From: CAYRLZ01 sp964425275
GTDB taxonomy: Bacteria; Hydrothermota; Tepidihabitantia; Tepidihabitantales; JBDRVQ01
Length of the DNA: 28,183 nt
Reading direction: 5' to 3'
NCBI GenBank assembly: GCA_964425275.1
Contig: CAYRLZ010000065.1
Location: 1-28,183 of the forward strand
The notes under the pieces were generated by a model, which was not told the DNA's origin, searched no databases, and worked only from the letters and a program-made list of their open reading frames with translations. A program made the translations under genes and the position numbers. Within the stretch, counting starts at the first letter, position 1, and each line of letters starts with the position of its first letter. Positions 23,325 through 28,183 of the stretch are shown piece by piece.

Positions 23325-24074
23325 TTATTGAGTATACCCAATAATTAGGGAAAGGGCACAAAGGGCGGCTGTCCCAGAGGCAAGCCGGCGCTTTCCTAAG
23401 GAAAAGGTTAGAATACCCGAGGTCCTTGCCTCTTCTACCTCCGAGGGGGAAAACCCTCCCTCTGGTCCAATAATTAAGAGTATCCTTTTTCCATAATTGG
23501 CATTAGCGAAGATATCCTTTAAGTAGCGCGCCTCTTCTCTCTCATAAGCCAGAAGGGCTAAGGAATAATCTCTTACCGAAGAGAGAAGCCCAGAAAAGGG
23601 AATTGGGGGGAAGAATTTTGGGAGGAAACTTCCCAGTGCGGTCTTGATACCTCTAATTGCTACCTTCTGGGCGCGCCTCTCTTGGAAATTAGCAACCTGT
23701 CTCTCGGTCTTAATCGGGATAAAACCCCGGACACCTAATTCCGTCGCCTTCTCAATCATAAAGTTTAAGTCTCGGCTCTTGATTGGGGCGAATGCCAGAT
23801 AGATTTCTCTCTTCAATTCCCTCGTCCCTTCCTTGATTTCTAAGATCTCTCCTTCCACAACACCACTTCTCTGATTTATTTTTGTAATCTGCGCCCGATA
23901 TTCTCTTCCTTCGCCATCGGTCAGGAGGATTTCGTCACCAATTTGGTTGCGCATCACCCGAAAACAGTGTCGCGCCTCATCCCCCTGGAGGAGAAACCTC
24001 CTCCCTTGAATATCCTGGCTTTGGGCGAAATACATCTCCCCGCTTCTTTGTGCCGTAGTTGCCTTTCTCTCCAT
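23325..24074 (-). CDS. rsmE: 16S rRNA (uracil-1498 N3)-methyltransferase RsmE
   Basis: This 249-residue SPOUT-class methyltransferase has an N-terminal PUA-like domain (FLLQGDEARHCFRVMRN) and a knotted C-terminal domain containing APIKSRDLNFMIEKATELGV and IGPEGGFSPSEVEEA (from I202). The last motif, usually LGxRILRxETA, reads LGKRRLASGTA (226-236), so the conserved Arg-x-Glu positions are changed. ATG 24074 is used because AAGGAA lies just upstream and TAATG couples it to dnaJ. ATG 24035 (MYFAQSQD) matches the family start better, making the first 13 residues doubtful. A dnaJ neighbour for rsmE is common in bacteria. Confidence 0.9.
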   Translation of the reverse strand: MERKATTAQRSGEMYFAQSQDIQGRRFLLQGDEARHCFRVMRNQIGDEILLTDGEGREYRAQITKINQRSGVVEGEILEIKEGTRELKREIYLAFAPIKSRDLNFMIEKATELGVRGFIPIKTERQVANFQERRAQKVAIRGIKTALGSFLPKFFPPIPFSGLLSSVRDYSLALLAYEREEARYLKDIFANANYGKRILLIIGPEGGFSPSEVEEARTSGILTFSLGKRRLASGTAALCALSLIIGYTQ

Positions 24075-25195
24075 TATTCCTTCGGCCTGGTTGGCGGTGG
24101 TGGTGGGGCGGTAATCTTTGCCAGTTCGCGCAAGAGTTCTCTTTCTCTCTCAGTAATCTTCCTTGGGATATGAATCTTTACCTGAACGATTAAATCTCCT
24201 TTTTTACCATCCAGTCCTTTAATACCCATTCCTTTAAGGCGGATATTTTCTCCCTGGGTAATTCCTGGTGGAATCTCCACTCTCTTTTTGCCGTCCAGAG
24301 TTGGCACTTCAATCTCGCCACCTAATATCGCCATTGCATAAGAAATGGCCAGTTCGGTAATTAAATCGTTTCCTTTCCGGATGAATAGTGGGTGTTCCTT
24401 TTCTTTTACCTCAACGATGATATCGCCTTTACCCGCGGGGCCATAATGACCTTCCCCGGGAAGGGTTAAGAAGTGATTGGTTGAAATCCCGGCTGGTATT
24501 TTTATCCTCACCCGTTTCTGTGATTTAACCCTTCCCGCACCGGAACACTTCTCACAGACATCCTTTGTCACCCTTCCTGTGCCACCACATTCTGGACAGG
24601 TATAGACCTGGATGAAAGAGCCGAATATACTTCGTGATTGTTCCCGCACTTCGCCTCTTCCCCGACAATGTGGGCAAGTGATGGTGCCTTTACCGCCTTT
24701 ACCCTGACAGGTCTCGCATCTCTCATACCGACTAAGGACCACATCCAATTCTTTGCCGCGAGCAATCTCTTCCAAGGTAAGCGAGAGAGAGATCCGGATA
24801 TTGCCCCCGGTTTCTTTTCTTTTCCCCTTCTTCTCAAAGAAGTCAAAGATACTGCCACCGCTTCTTAAATTTGAGAATAAATCTTCAAAATCGAAGTCGC
24901 CAAAGATATCGCGGAAGACATCGGCATGAGTGAAGTCTTGCCACTGGAAGCCTCCCGGGCTAAACTTTTGGGAGACCCCTTCGTGTCCATATAAATCATA
25001 GAGTTTCCGCTTTTCTTTATCCACCAGGACCTCGTAGGCCTCGGAGACCTCCTTGAACTTTTCTTCCGCCTCCTTCCGATTTTGGGGGTTCATATCCGGG
25101 TGGTATTTCTTAGCCAGCGTATAGTATGCCTTTTTGATTTCTTCTTCGGTAGCGTCGCGCCGGACCCCTAAGAGTTCGTAATAGTCCTTCTTCAT
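24074..25195 (-). CDS. dnaJ: Chaperone protein DnaJ
   Basis: This Hsp40 co-chaperone stimulates DnaK ATPase and delivers clients. The J domain (MKKDYYELLGVRRDATEEE) holds the HPD triad in KKYHPDMNP. A Gly/Phe region follows, then four CxxCxGxG zinc repeats (CETCQGKG, CPHCRGRG, CPECGGTG, CEKCSGAG). The C-terminal substrate domains include PAGISTNHFLTLPGEGH. The tail ends in a run of prolines (APPPPPTRPKE), which is unusual. The start is placed at ATG 25195 (373 residues). ATG 25219 would add MPNAECGK, which is produced by a local heptanucleotide repeat rather than by conserved sequence. Confidence 0.95.
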   Translation of the reverse strand: MKKDYYELLGVRRDATEEEIKKAYYTLAKKYHPDMNPQNRKEAEEKFKEVSEAYEVLVDKEKRKLYDLYGHEGVSQKFSPGGFQWQDFTHADVFRDIFGDFDFEDLFSNLRSGGSIFDFFEKKGKRKETGGNIRISLSLTLEEIARGKELDVVLSRYERCETCQGKGGKGTITCPHCRGRGEVREQSRSIFGSFIQVYTCPECGGTGRVTKDVCEKCSGAGRVKSQKRVRIKIPAGISTNHFLTLPGEGHYGPAGKGDIIVEVKEKEHPLFIRKGNDLITELAISYAMAILGGEIEVPTLDGKKRVEIPPGITQGENIRLKGMGIKGLDGKKGDLIVQVKIHIPRKITERERELLRELAKITAPPPPPTRPKE

Positions 25196-25199
25196 TTTT

Positions 25200-25227
25200 C
25201 CGCATTCAGCATTTGGCATTCTCCATT
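25200..25227. repeat. Heptanucleotide repeat between dnaK and dnaJ
   Basis: Four 7-bp units in phase, CCGCATT CAGCATT TGGCATT CTCCATT, fill most of the dnaK-dnaJ junction. On the minus strand each unit carries AATG, giving several possible dnaJ ATGs. Confidence 0.75.
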
Positions 25228-25236
25228 TTCACCGCT

Positions 25237-27123
25237 TTAATTGGATTCGTCATAGACTTGATAATCAGCCTTTTCTTCCTTCTTTTCCTCTTTTTTCCCC
25301 TCGGGCTTTTCTTTTGCCTCCTGGTCTTTTTTATACATCGCCTCGCCTAATTTCATCGCTGCCTTCTGCAGTTCTTCAATCCCCTGTTCAATCTTATCCT
25401 TATCATCTTCCCGTAGTCTTTCCTTCAATTCCTTAATCTTCTCTTCAATATTTCTTCTTATCTCTTCGGAGACATTTGCCCCGTATTCTTTAAGATTACG
25501 TTCAATGTGGTAAATGAGGGTATCGGCTTTATTTCGCGCCTCAGCCAAATCCCGTCGTTTGGCGTCTTCGGTTCGATGGATCTCTGCTTCTCGAATCATC
25601 CGTTCAATATCTTCCTTAGTGAGTCCGGAGGATGGGATAATCCGCATACTCTGTTCTTTCTTGGTTCCTAAGTCTTTGGCGGTAACAAAGAGGATACCGT
25701 CCGCGTCAATATTGAATTCAACTTCAATCTGGGGGACCCCGCGTGGTGCTGGTGGGATGCCATAGAGTTCAAATCTTCCCAGGCTTTTATTATCTTGGGC
25801 CATTGGCCGCTCGCCTTGCAGGACATGGATTGTCACCTCGGTCTGACCATCAGCGGCGGTGGTGAAAATCTGGCTCTTTCTGGTGGGGATTGTCGTATTC
25901 CTCTCAATAATCCGGGTAAAGACACCGCCTAGGGTTTCAATCCCTAAGGAGAGGGGGGTAACATCTAAAAGGACGACATCTTTCACTTCGCCGGAGAGAA
26001 CCGCTCCCTGAATTGCCGCGCCCAGGGCGACGACTTCATCGGGATTTATACCCTTATGTGGCTCCCGACCGAAGAAATTCCGCACAACCTCCTGCACTCG
26101 GGGCATCCGGGTCTGGCCACCAACTAGGATTACCTCATCAATATCCTCTGGTCGCAATTTGGCATCCTCCAGTGCCTGCTTCACTGGACCAATCGTCATT
26201 TGGATTAGGTCTTCAACCATCGCCTCCAGGTGGGCTCGGGTTAACTTCAGTTCTAAGTGAATTGGACCTTTCTCGTCCGAGTAAATAAAAGGTAGACTAA
26301 TCGTCGTCTCCAATTTAGTTGATAGTTCCCTCTTAGCCTTTTCCGCGGCTTCCCGAATTCTCTGTAAGGCGGTCTTATCCCTTCCTAAGTCTACCCCCTT
26401 CTCTCTTTTTGCCTCTTCTAAGATCCATTTGGTAATCCTTTCGTCAAAGTCATCGCCGCCCAGATGGGTATTCCCATTAGTTGAGATGACCCCAAAAGTT
26501 CCCTTCTCATAGCCAATCTCTAAGATTGAAATATCAAAGGTTCCGCCACCCAGGTCATAAACGGCAATCTTCTTTGGTTTCCCTTCACCTAAACCATAAG
26601 CCAGTGATGCCGCGGTTGGCTCATTTATAATCCGCAAGACATCTAAGCCGGCGATCTTACCGGCATCTTTGGTCGCCTGGCGCTGGGCATCATTGAAATA
26701 GGCGGGAACGGTAATTACTGCCTTGTCAACCTTTTCCCCTAAATAAGTCTCGGCCGCTTTCTTTAGATATTCAAGAATCATTGCCGAAATCTGAGGGGGT
26801 GAATATTTTACTCCGTCCACCTCTACCCAGGCATCGCCATTCTCCGCTGGAACGACCTTATAGGGGACTAGCTTTATCTCCTCAGTTACCTCAGAATACT
26901 TCCGCCCCATAAACCGCTTTATTGAAAAAATTGTCCTTTCCGGATTGATTATTGCCTGCCTTTTCGCCAAGGTGCCAACTAACCGCTCCTTACCAAAGGC
27001 AACGACCGAGGGTGTAATCCTTTCTCCCTCTGGGTTATGGATAATTATTGGTTTCTCTCCCTCCATAACAGCCACTGCGGAAAAGGTTGTTCCCAAATCA
27101 ATGCCAATAATCTTCTTAGCCAT
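25237..27123 (-). CDS. dnaK: Chaperone protein DnaK (Hsp70)
   Basis: This 628-residue Hsp70 has the nucleotide-binding domain signatures IGIDLGTTFSAVAVMEG, VYDLGGGTFDISILE and VILVGGQTRMPRVQ. The linker VVLLDVTPLSLGIETLGG leads into the substrate-binding domain, and the helical lid ends in a Lys/Glu-rich tail (EEKADYQVYDESN). It lacks the usual EVxDADFEEV-like ending. AGGAGGA is the ribosome-binding site, placed four bases before ATG and abutting a small hairpin. It lies between grpE and dnaJ, the standard heat-shock order. Confidence 0.98.
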   Translation of the reverse strand: MAKKIIGIDLGTTFSAVAVMEGEKPIIIHNPEGERITPSVVAFGKERLVGTLAKRQAIINPERTIFSIKRFMGRKYSEVTEEIKLVPYKVVPAENGDAWVEVDGVKYSPPQISAMILEYLKKAAETYLGEKVDKAVITVPAYFNDAQRQATKDAGKIAGLDVLRIINEPTAASLAYGLGEGKPKKIAVYDLGGGTFDISILEIGYEKGTFGVISTNGNTHLGGDDFDERITKWILEEAKREKGVDLGRDKTALQRIREAAEKAKRELSTKLETTISLPFIYSDEKGPIHLELKLTRAHLEAMVEDLIQMTIGPVKQALEDAKLRPEDIDEVILVGGQTRMPRVQEVVRNFFGREPHKGINPDEVVALGAAIQGAVLSGEVKDVVLLDVTPLSLGIETLGGVFTRIIERNTTIPTRKSQIFTTAADGQTEVTIHVLQGERPMAQDNKSLGRFELYGIPPAPRGVPQIEVEFNIDADGILFVTAKDLGTKKEQSMRIIPSSGLTKEDIERMIREAEIHRTEDAKRRDLAEARNKADTLIYHIERNLKEYGANVSEEIRRNIEEKIKELKERLREDDKDKIEQGIEELQKAAMKLGEAMYKKDQEAKEKPEGKKEEKKEEKADYQVYDESN

Positions 27124-27282
27124 AAATCCTCCTAATATCTATATTAGAATTTCCCCCAAGCCAGTGTCCAGGACCGGCTGCGTCGTGGAGGAAATCCCTA
27201 TTATATTAGACTCCATATCTTCGGAAATCGCTTCATTAATAACGCCAAACGCAAGATTTGGGTTTTGAAATTTGATTTCCTC
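27124..27282 (-). promoter_or_regulatory. dnaK leader with candidate Shine-Dalgarno-sequestering structure
   Basis: The 159-bp grpE-dnaK gap holds two Shine-Dalgarno-like copies of ATTAGGAGGA, at 27287-27278 (spanning the grpE stop) and 27136-27127 (before dnaK). GGAGGAAATC of the first copy can pair perfectly over 10 bp with GATTTCCTCC at 27196-27187. The same UCCUCC could instead cover the dnaK GGAGGA. A hairpin CTAATA-UAGA-UATTAG (27147-27132) touches the dnaK site. TCTAATATA occurs twice (27210-27202 and 27148-27140). No CIRCE element is visible. The function is inferred, not shown. Confidence 0.4.
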
Positions 27283-27819
27283 CTAATCTTTCTCCCCCCT
27301 ACTCACAATTACCCGTGCCGGTCTAATTAACTTCCCCCGGAAGGAATAGCCTTTTGCCAGTTCTTCAACCACGATAAGTGGTTTTTCCTCTCCTTCCGGG
27401 GAATCTTGGGTAGTAGACTTACCGTCCTCTTGGGCGGTGGTTCCACAGGCGTCGGCTAATTTTGGGTCAAATTCTTTACCGAGGAGAGAAAATTCTTCTA
27501 GCCCATAATCTTTCAATGCCTTTTTCAATTGTTCGTAAATCAGTCTTGTGCCTTCTAATAAAGACCATAATTTGCTTAACTCTTGATTTTTGTCCCCTAT
27601 TTCTTTTTTGTTTTTTTCTGCCTCGATTTCCCTTAGGGCTTTTTCTACATCATCTAAAATTGGCACCAATCTTTTTAATAAAGGTAGCGATGAAAGGGAG
27701 GCAAGTTCTTGATTTTCTCTCTCTTTCCGAAGGGAATAGTTCTTAAAGTCAGAGAGTAGTTCAAGGTAGGCTTCCTTTAATCGGGAAACCGGTCCTTTTC
27801 TTAAAGATTCCTTTACCAT
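27283..27819 (-). CDS. grpE: Nucleotide exchange factor GrpE
   Basis: This 178-residue co-chaperone releases ADP from DnaK. An N-terminal coiled-coil region contains LLSDFKNYSLRKERENQE, a GrpE-typical stretch. The head domain has LPLLKRLVPILDDVEKAL, then GLEEFSLLGKEFDPKLADA (the FDPxxHEA-like motif, with ADA in place of HEA) and a VVEELAKGYSFRGKLIRPARVIVS ending split as in the family. ATG 27819 is preferred over an in-frame ATG at 27858, which falls within the -35 box. There is no ribosome-binding site. It is the first gene of the long minus-strand train. Confidence 0.94.
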   Translation of the reverse strand: MVKESLRKGPVSRLKEAYLELLSDFKNYSLRKERENQELASLSSLPLLKRLVPILDDVEKALREIEAEKNKKEIGDKNQELSKLWSLLEGTRLIYEQLKKALKDYGLEEFSLLGKEFDPKLADACGTTAQEDGKSTTQDSPEGEEKPLIVVEELAKGYSFRGKLIRPARVIVSRGEKD

Positions 27820-27828
27820 ATAATTATA

Positions 27829-27858
27829 TATAGATAAAAAAAATACCTGGTTTGTCAA
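27829..27858 (-). promoter_or_regulatory. Promoter of the grpE operon, start-aligned
   Basis: On the minus strand a perfect TTGACA (27858-27853), an 18-bp spacer and TCTATA (27834-27829) predict a transcript beginning within a few bases of the grpE ATG at 27819. TATAAT lies closer to the ATG but too far from the -35. There is no CIRCE-like inverted repeat. Confidence 0.55.
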
Positions 27859-28093
27859 GATGTAATTTTAACGAGCAACTTCCGTGCCAAAATTAGTCGG
27901 CAAACCAATGGAGGTCTAATAGCCATAACTTAATATGCCAAAACCAAATTTTTGTCCCTTTTTGGATTAAAATTCTGTGAAACACTTTGCGCCGATTTTT
28001 ACTCTATATTTAGATATGGGAAAAAGACTAACTTTATTAAGTATAGTTAAATCAATAACTTATATTTTTAGCAATTTATTTTGGGAGGTAAAA
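27859..28093. other. AT-rich region upstream of grpE
   Basis: I see no gene, tRNA or strong hairpin here. The region is AT-rich and has no convincing plus-strand promoter, although the GGGAGG site at 28083 suggests that a plus-strand transcript enters the far end. Confidence 0.4.
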
Positions 28094-28111
28094 ATGAAAG
28101 GATTAAACTGA
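28094..28111 (+). other. Five-codon minicistron with strong ribosome-binding site
   Basis: GGGAGG (28083-28088) stands five bases before ATG AAA GGA TTA AAC TGA (MKGLN, stop). It is either a leader peptide, the broken start of a gene, or chance. The heptanucleotide repeat starts four bases after the stop. Confidence 0.3.
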
Positions 28112-28114
28112 TAC

Positions 28115-28148
28115 CTAAGCCGTAAAGCGTGAAGCGTAAAACGTATTT
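28115..28148. repeat. Heptanucleotide repeat near the right edge
   Basis: 7-bp units in phase: CTAAGCC GTAAAGC GTGAAGC GTAAAAC followed by a decayed GTATTT. The period equals that of the repeat at 25200-25227, but the unit sequence differs. Confidence 0.75.
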
Positions 28149-28183
28149 ACCAATTCGCACATGAGGGATTTTTCTTTATAAAG

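Noticed and set aside
26945..27268. Plus-strand 107-codon frame over the dnaK start
   Set aside because: It is antisense to dnaK and its leader, with no family resemblance.
27820..28183. CIRCE operator (TTAGCACTC-N9-GAGTGCTAA) for heat-shock control
   Set aside because: I looked upstream of grpE and in the dnaK leader and found no such inverted repeat.

Overview
The window looks like a chromosomal segment of a diderm, probably thermophilic, uncultured bacterium. The best guess is candidate phylum WOR-3 (Stahlbacteria) or a close relative. This rests on inference: a surface protein made of near-identical 104-residue CARDB-like units, several outer-membrane barrel-like proteins, a lipoprotein with a relaxed lipobox, and the gene order. 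No rRNA gene is present to confirm the taxonomy. No phage, IS element, CRISPR array or tRNA was seen.

Layout. 1-2011 (minus) is the 5' part of a secreted repeat protein that runs off the left edge. 2093-2416 (minus) is a GYD-domain protein. 2563-4416 (plus) is a CoA-transferase fused to a GNAT acetyltransferase. 4556-4744 (minus) is a single-cluster ferredoxin. 5059-9732 (plus) is a translation/transcription operon rimP-nusA-infB-ylxP-yjbQ, apparently transcribed from a promoter placed so that the mRNA starts at the rimP ATG. 9733-10325 has no convincing gene but contains a promoter, several strong hairpins and a terminator-like hairpin, so it may encode a structured RNA. 10326-13493 (plus) encodes a putative lipoprotein and a putative beta-barrel protein. 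13494-13880 lies between convergent genes and carries an exact-period 12-bp tandem array.

13881-27819 (minus) reads as one very long gene train. In transcription order it is grpE, dnaK, dnaJ, rsmE, rpsU, mutS2, dnaG, rpoD, dciA, a barrel-like protein, a helix-hairpin-helix/barrel protein and a PHP-family phosphoesterase. It joins the heat-shock cluster to the classic macromolecular-synthesis operon (rpsU-dnaG-rpoD). mutS2 sits inside that operon and the helicase-loader gene dciA follows rpoD. Many junctions overlap or are under 35 bp, so co-transcription is likely.

The main unexplained signals are the 12-bp array (13658-13849), the structured intergenic region (9904-10310), the dnaK leader with possible Shine-Dalgarno sequestration (27124-27282), the start-aligned (leaderless) promoters of rimP and grpE, and short heptanucleotide repeats next to translation starts.
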